A stretch of 64,000 nt of DNA from Nipponacmea schrenckii (lineage: Eukaryota; Mollusca; Gastropoda; Lottiidae). Location of the stretch: assembly GCA_030562195.1 (NCBI GenBank), contig JAUJPP010000012.1, forward strand, positions 3,844,001 to 3,908,000. Direction: 5' to 3'. A program made the translations under genes and the position numbers. How positions within the stretch are numbered: position 1 is the first letter of the stretch; every line of letters begins with the position of its first letter. The notes under the pieces were generated by a model. The model was given only the letters and a program-made list of their open reading frames with translations. It did no database searches and was not told the DNA's origin. This document shows, piece after piece, positions 24,671 through 35,604 of this stretch.

Positions 24671-25907
24671 TTTTTATACGCCTACATAATGTGGACGTAT
24701 ATTGCGGTTGACCCTGTCCGTCCGGACGTCCGTCAGTCCGTCCACAATTGCTTGTGGCCACAATAGAGACCACAGTTTTCATCGGATTACAATGAAACTT
24801 GGTATGTGTCTCTGTCATCATAAAATCTCGGATCCTTTCGAAAACCAGCTTCCTGACTTTTACTGTTGGTGAGTTATGCCCTCTTTTTTAGCAAAAATTT
24901 GTCAAATTCAGCTTGTGGGCGCAATACAGGCCACAATTTTTGTCCAATCTTTTCGAAACTTGGTATGTGTCTCTATCATCATATAATCTCGGTTCCTTTT
25001 GAAAACCAGCTTTCTGACTTTTACGGTTGGTGAGTTATGCCCTCTTTTTTAGTAAAACTTCGTCAAATTCAGCTTGTGGGTGCGATACAGGCCACAATTT
25101 TTTTCTTATCTTTTCGAAACTTGGTAGGTGTCTTTGTCATTATAAAATCTTGGTTCCTTTCGAAAATCAGCTTTCAGACTTTTATGGTTGGTGATTTATG
25201 CCCCCTTTCTTAGTGAGAATTCGTCAAATTCAGCTTGTTTATGCCCTCTTTTTTAGCGAAAATTCGTCAATTCAGCTTGTGGACGCGATACAGGCCACAA
25301 TTTTTGTCCAATCTTTTCGAAACTTGGTATGTGTCTCTATCATCATAAAATCTCGGTTCCTTTCGAAAATCAGCTTTCAGACTTTTACGGTTGGTGAGTT
25401 ATGCCCTCTTTTTTAGCGAAACTTCGTCAAATTCAGCTTGTGGGTGCGATACAGGCCACAATTTTTTTCTGATCATTTCGAAACTTGGTAGGTGTCTTTG
25501 TCATCATAAAATTTCGGTTCCTTTCGAAAATCAGCTTTCTGACTTTTACGGTTGGTAAGTTATGCCCCCTTTCTTAGTGAGAATTCGTCAAATTCAGCTT
25601 GTGGGTGTGATACAGGCTACAATGTTTATCCAAACATTTTTATATGCCCACATATAATGTGGACGTATATTGCGGTTGACCCTGTCTATCCGGATGTCCG
25701 TCCGTCCATTTGTCCACAATTGCTTGTGGCCACAATAGAGACCACAGTTTTCATCGGATTTCAATGAATATGCTTGTTCATATCGATGAGATCTTGGATG
25801 GGTTCGAATTTCATGAAATTTCGATCATTGGTTCCTGGCTTTCCGACTTTTTTGCTGTTGGTGTTTTGCTCACCAATAAAAATTTGCTGCTGGTGGGCGT
25901 CCGCTCG
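24671..25907 (+). mobile_element. TACGCCC-family element with two heads and a tandem core
   Basis: The head TTTTTATACGCCTACAT pairs with ATGTGGACGTATA to form a subterminal hairpin, followed by a GTCCGTCCGGACGTCCGTC tract. About five core repeats of roughly 160-180 bp follow, each with GCTTGTGG, GCCACAATTTTTGTCC, CGAAACTTGGTA and TGACTTTTACGGTTGGTGAG. A second head (TTTTTATATGCCCACAT, 25637) follows at once, with only a short body and a right end GGTGGGCGT (25892-25900). No protein-coding capacity is seen, so it is non-autonomous. The layout recalls the bivalve pearl (CvA) elements attributed to Helentrons, which I offer only as a hypothesis. Confidence 0.8.
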
Positions 25908-26965
25908 TTAATAAACACATTGGATCTTTTAGATATTTGATAAAAACCTTTGGATCTTTAGATATTTAATTAAACATTGGATCTTTAGATATTTAATAAG
26001 CACATTGGATCTTTTAGATATTTAATAAAAACATTGGTTTCTTTAGATATTTAATTAAACATTGGATCTTTAGATATTTAATAAAAACATTGGATCTTTA
26101 GATATTTAATAAGCACATTGGATCTTTTAGATATTGAATAAAAACATTGGTTTCTTTAGATATTGAATAAAAACATTGGTTTCTTTAGATATTTAATAAA
26201 AACATTGGATCTTTTAGATATTTAATAAAAACATTTGGATCTTTAGATATTTAATTAAACATTGGATCTTTAGATATTTAATAAGCACATTGGATCTTTT
26301 AGATATTTAATAAAAACATTGGTTTCTTTAGATATTTAATTAAACATTGGATCTTTAGATATTTAATAAAACATTTGGATCTTTAGATATTTAATAAAAA
26401 CATTTGGATCTTTAGATATTTAATAAAAACATTTGGATCTTTAGATATTTAATAAAAACATTTGGATCTTTAGATATTTGATAAAAACATTTGGATCTTT
26501 AGATATTTGATAAAAACATTTGGATCTTTAGATATTAAATAAAAACATTTGGATCTTTAGATGTTTAATAAAAACATTGGATCTTTAGATATTTAATAAA
26601 AACATTTGGATCTTTAGATATTTAATAAAAACATTTGGATCTTTAGATATTTAATAAAAACATTTGGATCTTTAGATATTTGATAAAAACATTTGGATCT
26701 TTAGATATTTGATAAAAACATTTGGATCTTTAGATATTAAATAAAAACATTTGGATCTTTAGATGTTTAATAAAAACATTGGATCTTTAGATATTTAATA
26801 AAACATTGGGTTCTTTATATATTTAATAAAACATTGGGTTCTTTATATATTTGATAAAGACATTGGACTTTTAGATATTTAATAAAACATTAGGATCTTT
26901 AGATATTTAATAAAACATTGAGTTCTTTAGATATTTAATGAAATATTGTTTTCTTTAGAAATTTA
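25908..26965. repeat. 28-29-bp minisatellite, right part, with higher-order repeats
   Basis: About 37 units like those at 24475-24670, with variants CATTTGG, TTGATAAA, TTAAATAA and GATGTTTAAT. The variant order repeats with a period of 202 bp (seven units) between about 26385 and 26790, showing block duplication. Units degrade after 26800. Confidence 0.93.
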
Positions 26966-27125
26966 ATGAAACAAGGGTCCCTTGATATTTGATGGTACAA
27001 ATAATTCTTTTTCAAAGATATAAAGCTTCAAATCCTGAGTGATAAAAAGCTAACACAGATTTTAAACCGTCAGAAAAGTATTAATAAAATGTTTGAAGCA
27101 TAGAGTTACACAGAAATATTTCAGC

Positions 27126-27140
27126 CTATTTGACTATAGT
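27126..27140 (+). repeat. Left target-site duplication of the 27141-28659 element
   Basis: CTATTTGACTATAGT, repeated exactly at 28660-28674, immediately outside both ends of the element. Confidence 0.85.
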
Positions 27141-28659
27141 TTTTATACGCCCACATAGAAATGTGGACGTATATTGTTGTCGCCCCTGTCCGTCGGTCTG
27201 TCGGTCCGTCGGTCCGTCTGTCAACAATTGTTTGTGGACACTGTAGAGACTACAGTTTTTATTGGAATTTCTTGAAACTTGGTATACTTGTTTATAATCA
27301 CTCAAGGAAGAACCCTATCGATTTTGGTATGATTTCGAAAAAAATTCCTGGAATTCTTGGACTTTGAATTTCAAATTGTTCTGTTTGTAAACAAAAGCTT
27401 GTGGACACTGTAGAGACTCCATTTCTTTATGAATCTTTTTGTAACTTGGTATATTTGTTTATTACCATCCAAGGAAGACCCCTATTGATTTTGATATGAT
27501 TCTGAAAAAAATTCCTGGAATTCTGGAACTTGGAATTTCGAATGTACTGTTTCTCATCCGTCTGTCAACAATTGTTTGTGGACACTGTAGAGACTACAGT
27601 TTTTATTGGATCTTCTTGAAACTTGGTATACATGTTTATTACCATTCAACGAAGACCCCTATCGATTTTGGTATGATTCCGAAAAAAATTCCTGGAATTC
27701 TTGAACTTTGAATTTCAAATTCCGTCGGTCCGTTGGTCCGTCTGTCAACAATTGTTTGTGGACACTGTAGAGACTACAGTTTTTATTGGAATTTCTTGAA
27801 ACTTGGTATACTTGTTTATAATCACTCAAGGAAGAACCCTATCGATTTTGGTATGATTTCGAAAAAAATTCCTGGAATTCTTGGACTTTGAATTTCAAAT
27901 TGTTCTGTTTGTAAACAAAAGCTTGTGGACACTGTAGAGACTCCATTTTTTTATGAATCTTTTTGTAACTTGGTATATTTGTTTATAACCATCCAAGGAA
28001 GAACCCTATTGATTTTGATATGATTCTGAAAAAAATTCCTGGAATTCTGGGACTTGGAATTTCGAATTGTACTGTTTGTCATCCGTCTGTCAATAATTGT
28101 TTGTGGACACTGTGGAGACTACAGGTTTCATTGGATTTTCTTGAAACTTGGTATACATGTTTATTATCATTCAATGAAGACCCCTATTGATTTTGGTATG
28201 ATTCCGAAAAAAATTCCTGGAATTCTTGGATTTGAATTTCAAATTGTTCTGTTTGTAAACAAAAGCTTGTGGACACTGTAGAGACTCCATTTCTTTATGA
28301 ATCTTTTTGTAACTTGGTATATTTGTTTATTACCATCCAAGGAAGACCCCTATTGATTTTGATATGATTCTGAAAAAAATTCCTGGAATACATCCAAGAA
28401 AGACCCCTATTGATTTTGATATGATTCTGAAAAAAATTCCTGGAATTCTGGAACTTTGAATTTCGAATGTACTGTTTCTCATCCGTCTGTCAACAATTGT
28501 TTGTGGACACTGTAGAGACTACAGTTTTTATTGGATCTTCTGAATGCAATACAATATAGTTAACTTCCAAGTTCCTTGTAAATCAGGAACCAGCTGTAAT
28601 TGGACTTTTACTTTTACAATCAAAGCTATCAGTGGGCGTATGTTACCTTGCCTGGCAAG
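27141..28659 (+). mobile_element. TACGCCC-family element, complete, flanked by a 15-bp repeat
   Basis: It starts TTTTATACGCCCACAT, which pairs with ATGTGGACGTATA to make a subterminal hairpin. Tracts of GTCGGTCCGTCGGTCC and alternating core repeats of about 160-180 bp follow. Type A cores carry CAACAATTGTTTGTGGACAC and TTCTTGAAACTTGGTATAC. Type B cores carry AAACAAAAGCTTGTGGACAC and TTTTTGTAACTTGGTATAT. The right end has the inverted arm GTGGGCGTA (28632-28640) and a perfect terminal palindrome, CTTGCC-T-GGCAAG (28647-28659), that abuts the flanking repeat. Open frames inside arise from the cores and encode nothing recognisable. Confidence 0.88.
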
Positions 28660-28674
28660 CTATTTGACTATAGT
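28660..28674 (+). repeat. Right target-site duplication of the 27141-28659 element
   Basis: Perfect second copy of CTATTTGACTATAGT. Confidence 0.85.
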
Positions 28675-29675
28675 CTTGTATTTTAATATTAGCCAGGGTG
28701 TATTGAGCTGTGTATAAAATTAAAAACTCACACCTCGATGTATGCACCTCTCATTAATTATACATTGAACTGTCTGTAAGTAAGGAAGCAAAACAATCTC
28801 ACTGATTAGATCACATATCTAGATGGTCTATTTCCAGTATCTCTACTCTACCCAAGTCTTCAATTCCACAATTTCTGTCTTTTTACATGAAAAGTGAGCA
28901 GGCAATTTACGCTTGTCTTTATCAATATCAACACAGACTTATTTTAATCTATTATGTTTCAGTTAATGTCAATACTCAGACATTTCAAGTATCAATTTAA
29001 GTATTGCATGTTTGCACACAATTCACGATTCAATTTGAAGATATATTCAGCTTCATTAGACCATCTCACAGAATTAAATGTATCTTTTAGCAATGCTCTT
29101 AAGATTTATTAGTGTAATTTCAGGAAAGGCTAGTGACTGGAGAAGCTCAGATAATCAGATAAAATTTGTGAAAGCATACAATGTAAGAGGTTGTATGGTG
29201 TAATTATAATGTTTGTAGTGTAGGAAATTTACTTGTCGAGTTGATTAGGTACTGTCTGGTCTGACAACAGGTCTGCACATCAGGATTGTTGATTTATGAT
29301 TCTCCAGCCAGACCATTTACATATTATACTTTCAGATTTGATAATAAAATTTTGGTCAGTTGAATACAAATATGTGTTTTGAAGAGTATATTGGTCTGGT
29401 GTCTCATTGTATTCCCTTTCTTTGTTTTCTTTCTACTTTTTCAAACATTTTGTTTCTTGGTTCTTTCAAAAAAACACATTATTTTCACAAAGAGTGAACA
29501 GATACTATTAGTTATTATCAAATTATTTATTTTTTTATTAGCTCTTGACCTGTCAAGTTTGTTTTGTAAAGCATGTGGCATATGCTAGCTTCCTGACAGC
29601 TAATTATTTAGCTTTGATTAGTTCTATTTGATTATAATTACCACAATATAATGACAATTCTTTTATGTTTATGAA
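28675..29675. other. AT-rich DNA, no feature recognised
   Basis: Only chance-level open frames, including one at 29379-29588 that is T-rich and hydrophobic. Confidence 0.4.
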
Positions 29676-30612
29676 TTGCCTGGTGCATCTTAACTTTAAG
29701 TACCGCAGTTTGTAATAGAAATTTTTTCGTACGTAAATCTGGTACATCTTAGCTTTAACTACCAATGTATGATTGTTTTAATTCAACTCAGAGTGAAATC
29801 TGGTACATCTTAGCTTAAACCACTAATGCATGATTGTCTTAATTCAACTCAGAGTGAAATCTGGTACATCCTAGCTTAAACTACCAATGCATGATTGTCT
29901 TAATTCAGCTCAGAGTGAAATCTGGTACATCCTAGCTTTAACTACCAATGTATGATTGTATTAATGTCAACTAAGAGTGAGTCTAGTACATCCTAGCTTT
30001 AACTACCAATGTATGATTGTTTGACTGTTAACTTACATTGAAACCTGGTACACCCTAGCTTTAATTACCAATGTATGATTGTTTTAATGTCTAACTAATA
30101 GTGAAATCTGGTACATCCTAACTTTAACTACCAATGTATGATTGTTTTAATGTCTAACTAATAGTGAAATCTGGTACACCCTAGCTTTAACTACCAATGT
30201 ATGATTGTTTTAATGTCTAACAAAGAGTGAAATCTGGTACACCCTAGCTTTAACTACCAATGTATGATTGTTTTATTGTTAACTAACAGTGAAATCTGGT
30301 ACATCCTAACTTTAACTACCAATGTATGTGTATTTTAATGTAAACTAACAGTGCAATCTGGTGCACCCTAGCTTTAATTACCAATGTATGATTGTTTTAA
30401 TGTTAACTAATAGTGAAATCTGATACACCCTTGCTTTAACTACCAATGTATGATTGTTTTAATGTCTAACTAATAGTGAAATCTGGTAGATCCTAGCTTT
30501 AACTACCAATGTATGATTGTTATAATGTCTAACTAATAGTGAAACCTGGTACATCCTAGCTTTAACTACCAATGTATGATTGTTTTAATGTTAACTAATA
30601 GTGAAATCTGGT
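29676..30612. repeat. 61-63-bp minisatellite, block 1
   Basis: About 15 units containing TTTAACTACCAATGTATGAT, then TGTTTTAATG, a variable TCTAACTAATAGTGAAA and TCTGGTACATCCTAGC. The leftmost units are the most diverged (CAACTCAGAGTG type), which suggests that growth happened to the right. Unit length shifts between 61 and 63 bp in the AACTAA part. Confidence 0.95.
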
Positions 30613-30765
30613 ACACAAAACAGGATGTAAATCTTCCGTTAATTTAATCTATTGTTAAGCTTAATATATAACTGTTTGATTTACTCAAAATCTTAAAATA
30701 TAGAAAGAAATGAAACTTAAATACTTATAACACTATTAAGTTTTCCAAAACTGTTTCTGAAAAGG
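30613..30765 (+). repeat. Spacer S1 linking the 62-bp and 24-bp arrays
   Basis: Non-tandem sequence from ACACAAAACAGGATGTAAAT to CTGAAAAGGTTTGC. It recurs at 31669-31826 and 35605-35760, each time leading into 24-bp repeats. Confidence 0.92.
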
Positions 30766-31455
30766 TTTGCATAACTGTTTATGATGAGATCTGTATAACT
30801 GTTTATAACTAGATCTGTATAACTGTTTATGATGAGATCTGTATAACTGTTTATGATGAGATCTGTATAACTGTTTATGATGAGATCTGTATAACTCTTT
30901 ATGATGAGGTCTGAATAACTGTTAATGATGAGGTCTGTATTTGTTTATGATGAGATCTGTATAACTGTTTATGATGAGGTGTGTATAACTGTTTATGATG
31001 AGGTCTGTATTTGTTTATGATGAGATCTGTATAACTGTTTATGATGAGGTCTGTATAACTGTTTATGATGAGGTCTGTATTTGTTTATGATGAGATCTGT
31101 ATAACTGTTTATGATGAGGTGTGTATAACTGTTTATGATGAAGTCTGTATTTGTTTATGATGAGGTCTGTATAACTGTTTATGATGAGGTCTGTATAACT
31201 GTTTATGATGAAGTCTGTATTTGTTTATGATGAGATCTGTATAACTGTTTATGATGAGATCTGTATAACTCTTTATGATGAGGTCTGTTTAACTGTTAAT
31301 GATGAGGTCTGTATTTGTTTATGATGAGATCTGTATAACTGTTTATGATGAGGTCTGTATAAATGTTTATGATGAGGTCCGTATAACTGTTTATGATGAG
31401 GTCTTTATAACTGTTTATGATGAGGTCCGTATAACTGTTTATGATGAGATCTGTA
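30766..31455. repeat. 24-bp minisatellite, block 1
   Basis: About 29 units of CTGTTTATGATGAGGTCTGT plus ATAA, with GAGATC, GAAGTC and GAGGTG variants and shortened units (TCTGTATTTGTTTATG). The order of variants itself recurs in sub-blocks, so multi-unit duplications have occurred. Confidence 0.95.
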
Positions 31456-31668
31456 TAACTAACTAATAGTGAAATCTGATACACCCTTGCTTTAACTACC
31501 AATGTATGATTGTTTTTATGTCTAACTAATAGTGAAATCTGGTACATCCTAGCTTTAACTACCAATGTATGATTGTTATAATGTCTAACTAATAGTGAAA
31601 CCTGGTACATCCTAGCTTTAACTACCAATGTATGATTGTTTTAATGTTAACTAATAGTGAAATCTGGT
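31456..31668. repeat. 62-bp minisatellite, block 2, a copy of the end of block 1
   Basis: Three and a half units in the same variant order as 30405-30612: GATACACCCTTGC, then a unit with TTGTTATAATG, then CCTGGTACATCC. This marks it as a duplication of that segment rather than independent growth. Confidence 0.92.
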
Positions 31669-31826
31669 ACACAAAACAGGATGTAAACCTTCCGTTAATT
31701 TAATCTATCATTAAGCTTAATATATAACTGTTTGATTTACTCAAAATCTTAAAATATAGAAAGAAATGAAACTTAAATACTTATAACACTATTAAGTTTT
31801 CCAAAACTGTTTCTGAAAAGGTTTGC
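31669..31826 (+). repeat. Spacer S2
   Basis: Near-identical copy of S1 with a few substitutions, such as AAACCTTCCG for AAATCTTCCG. It is followed by only about two 24-bp units. Confidence 0.92.
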
Positions 31827-31880
31827 ATAACTGTTTATGATGAGATCCGTATAACTCTTTATGATGAATTCTGTATAACT
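31827..31880. repeat. 24-bp minisatellite, short block 2
   Basis: Two to three units after S2, ending in CTGTATAACTAACTAAC, where the sequence switches back to the 62-bp type. Confidence 0.88.
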
Positions 31881-32806
31881 AACTAACTAACAGTGAAATC
31901 TGGTGCACCCTAGCTTTAATTACCAATGTATGATTGTTTTAATATTAACTAATAGTGAAATCTGATACACCCTTGCTTTAACTACCAATGTATGATTGTT
32001 TTAATGTCTAACTAATAGTGAAATCTGGTACATCCTAGCCTTAACTACCAATGAATGATTGTTATAATGTCTAACTAATAGTGAAACCTGGTACATCCTA
32101 GCTTTAACTACCAATGTATGATTGTTTTAATGTTAACTAATTGTGAAATTTGGTACACCCTAGCTTTAACTACCAATGTATGATTGTTTTAATGTCTAAC
32201 TAATAGTGAAATCTGGTACACCTTAGCTTTATTTACCAATGTATGATTATTTTAATGTTAACTAATAGTGAAATCTGGTACATCCTAGTTTTAACTACCA
32301 ATGTATGATTGTTTTAATGTTAACTTATAGTTAAATCTGGTACACCCTAGCTTTAATTACCATTGTATGATTGTTTTAATGTTAACTAATAGTGAAATCT
32401 GGTACATCCTAACTTTAACTACCAATGTATGAATGTTTTAATGTTTAACTAATAGTGAAATCTGGTACATCCTAGCTTTAACTACCAATGTATGATTGTT
32501 TTAATGTTTAACTAATAGTGAAATCTGGTACATCCTAGCTTTAACTACCAATGTATGATTTTTTTAATGTCTAACTAATAGTGAAACCTGGTACATCCTA
32601 GCTTTAACTACCAATGTATGATTGTTTTAAACCTGGTAAATCCTAGCTTTAACTACCAATGTATGATTGTTTTAAACCTGGTACATCCTAGCTTTAACTA
32701 CCAATGTATGATTGTTTTAATGTCTAACTAAAAGTGAAACCTGGTACATCCTAACTTTAACTACCAATGTATGATTGTTTTAATGTTTAACTAATAGTGA
32801 AACAGG
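31881..32806. repeat. 62-bp minisatellite, block 3
   Basis: About 15 units. The first units again follow the variant order seen at 30340-30605 and 31456-31668. Near 32620-32720 three units are shortened by loss of the TGTCTAACTAATAGTG part. Confidence 0.95.
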
Positions 32807-33336
32807 ACAGTTTTATTGATTAGTGTTTCATGACATAGGTTATTAAAGAGAGTGTATGAAAAATCAAATTGTTAGGAAACCTGTAGTGTAGTAGATGGTA
32901 TAATGGCTCCAGGAATAAACTTTATTACCATTCCATTTTCTCTTGCTACAGCAGACAGCCAGCTTAATTTGCAATCAACTAGTCATCGATTTAGAAAGGG
33001 CGACTCTATCTAATCTGGTCTAATCAAATAACTCAGAAGAAAAATTGGCAGGCAAGTTTGAAAGCTAACTAATCGAAACTAAATTTGGTCTCCGAGATAA
33101 AAAATATCATAGGTTTTTAAATAATGGTGTTATTGACTCTGTTTTAGATTTACCTGGGGAATTGAATAGATTAAAAAATTTCACATTATATGACAATGGT
33201 ATTAAACAATTATAAATAACAATTGATCTTCAACAAAAATTCTTCTATCTGGATTAATTCTTAATTTTCAACTGGTAATATGAAAAAAAAAAAACTCACA
33301 TATCCTGTTGCTTCCTAGTCCATTCATGGTTTTCAG
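32807..33336. other. AT-rich DNA, no feature recognised
   Basis: Unique-looking sequence between the 62-bp array and the next element. No exon or transposon end was identified. Confidence 0.4.
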
Positions 33337-34533
33337 TTTTTATACGCCCAAAATGTATTTTGGTCGTATATTGTGATCACCCCTGTCTGTCTGTCTGTGT
33401 GTGTGTGTGTATGTGTGTCTGTGTGTCTGTTCACATTTTTCTTGTACTCACTCTACAGTCTACAATTCTCAATGGATCTTTTTTATTTTTGTTATATGGG
33501 TTAATAACATTACAAAGAGGATCCCTATTGATTTTGGTGCTGATCGGACAATTTTTGGCCAAGATATAGCATAAAACTTCAGGGTTACAGTTTTGTACTT
33601 ATTTTCCAGCCGACAATATTGACAATTCGACAGACCTCCCCTTTTTCGACGTCACAACCAATCCGAACGCGTGAATTCAATAAACCCGCGAATTGTAGTC
33701 TCTGTCACCCAGACTAATTACTATTACATAGATATCAGAAGGACTGGATTGTCGAGTCTAAGATTTAATAAATTATGTCGATCTTGTCACTTCTACAGCT
33801 CAAATTTCTTTCTTTTTATATTTCACGAAATGTTTGTGTTTGTGTTATTATTTTATCAAAGTATGCAGTGCATTCGTCAAACAATGTTATTATGACATGT
33901 AAAATAGTGAGTTGAGTCAATATCTTGACGACAGTTTTCTCGACTGACTTTCCAAAGAAAATCTCCGATTAAGTAGGTCAAATTCTGAAATGGATTTCCT
34001 ACCCTACATTATGTTGGAAGGCCATATCCTCATATCGACAAAATATTTATATACCGGTAGGCCTAATAAAGGTTTTATCTTACTAAAATTTATTTGATTC
34101 GTCCCGATATCAATAGCTTAAATCAGATATCGCTTGTAAACGTTGGCTTTTTTAGACCTAAGTTTTATTTAGTTTTAACTTCAGAACACTCGACATCTGC
34201 CGACGACCGGCTTGAAATTGTGAATGTATCTTTTATAATAGAAGCAAACCTTTTGTGAAAGTCGCGCATCAATCAATAATTCCTGCGATAAATTTCCCGG
34301 TAAACTAGCATGACTTACTGCTAATCGCCATCATGTTATTTCTGTAACGTTTGTTAGATATGGTGTCATTAAAATATTTGGCATGTGGGTTATTGGGGAC
34401 TTAAAGTTGATCTGATCTGATTTTTGTGTTTAGGATACTTTTAACATAGATATATCGTTAAACGTAGAAAAATCTTTAACATATGTATCTGTAGTATGGC
34501 TGCCATTTGGGCGTATTTCAATGCATCGCATTG
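33337..34533 (+). mobile_element. TACGCCC-family element, divergent subfamily with unique interior
   Basis: The head TTTTTATACGCCCAAAAT pairs with ATTTTGGTCGTATA. The stem replaces CACAT/ATGTG of other copies with AAAAT/ATTTT, so both arms changed together. A GTCTGTCTGTCTGTGTGTGT tract follows. The right end carries the matching arm ATTTGGGCGTAT (34505-34516) and a terminal hairpin, CAATGC-ATC-GCATTG (34519-34533). The interior has no 160-bp core repeats and is noticeably richer in CpG than the rest of the window. No target-site duplication was seen. The right boundary is inferred from the hairpin. Confidence 0.65.
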
Positions 34534-35604
34534 CTATCTTTGTAGTAATTGTTGTATGACAATGAAATATAGTCAGTAGTGTTAGTGGCATGTTGAATGT
34601 TGAATGTTGGTATGAAACATAATGTTAACAGCAACAGATCTAGTATACATTTTGTTTAATTATAATGTTATTTCATCTTGTTATTCAGTAGAATTCTGAT
34701 CAAATGATTGGTATTGATGTATTGAATAAGAAGGAATATACCGATAAATGTATAAGAAGTATTTATCAAGCATGAAAATTGGATGGCATCATGTATCAAT
34801 ATAAGTTAATGAAGAAAAATTTAAAAATCTTAATGTCTAAGTGGAAATAGGTGATGAAAATAGATCCTAAACAAGATAAATATGCACTAGCCTGCAGTAC
34901 TGCAGATCTTTAATATAATGATATAGATAATTGATATGTTGTATGTTAAACCAATCTGATGTCTTTAATATTAATCCCTACCCTCGGGACAGATTTTACC
35001 CCACAATAAATACCATAATTATATATTTAATAAGGTTCATTAGTCTGTGATTGTTGGGGTGTTTACAGATTTAAAGTGCTAGTATGACAGTTGATAAAGA
35101 CTAATACAGTTATTATAATATCTTAATTATAGTCTTTACTATTACCGTTACATCATTTAATAAACAGACTTTAAAGTACGAGATTGACAGAGGTCTTTTG
35201 AAGTTCAACTTGTCAGCCATTTTGTCGCCAGTTAAATTTTTATCACACAAAAAATCAGAGCATCAACATTATATAATTAGACTATCATTGATCATTATCT
35301 TAAATACTTAAGCATATCAAATTGAAGGGAAAAAATGAAGGCCTTAAGTGAGGGGCGTAGCTCAATTCATAAAGTTACCAATGGTCATTTGGTCAGAAAA
35401 GAACAGCAGACTGGCATCAGATTGGGAGAAAAGGGAAGAAGGGAGGCCAGTAGCTCAATAAAATTGTTCTTATGTCATTATTGGCAAGCTTTTTATAAAT
35501 ATTGTCACAGTCCTAATCTGATTGAAATAATTGAGAAAAATACCTTCTAAGAGGTTCATAGGTCCTTAATTCTTATGCAACTTGTTTAGTAGTCTTATAA
35601 GGGG
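34534..35604. other. AT-rich DNA with a lone 29-bp-array unit and a weak tRNA-like head
   Basis: At 34917-34944 AATGATATAGATAATTGATA resembles one unit of the 21758-22250 array. At 35347-35370 GGGGCGTAGCTCAATTCATA looks like a tRNA A-box region, but I found no convincing B box, so no SINE is called. Confidence 0.35.

Noticed and set aside
27161..28281. Three similar open frames of 68-75 codons
   Set aside because: They come from the repeated cores of a non-coding element and share the same translated repeat.
35347..35460. A tRNA or SINE head at GGGGCGTAGCTCAATT
   Set aside because: Only the A-box-like part is present. No B box and no cloverleaf pairing could be found.
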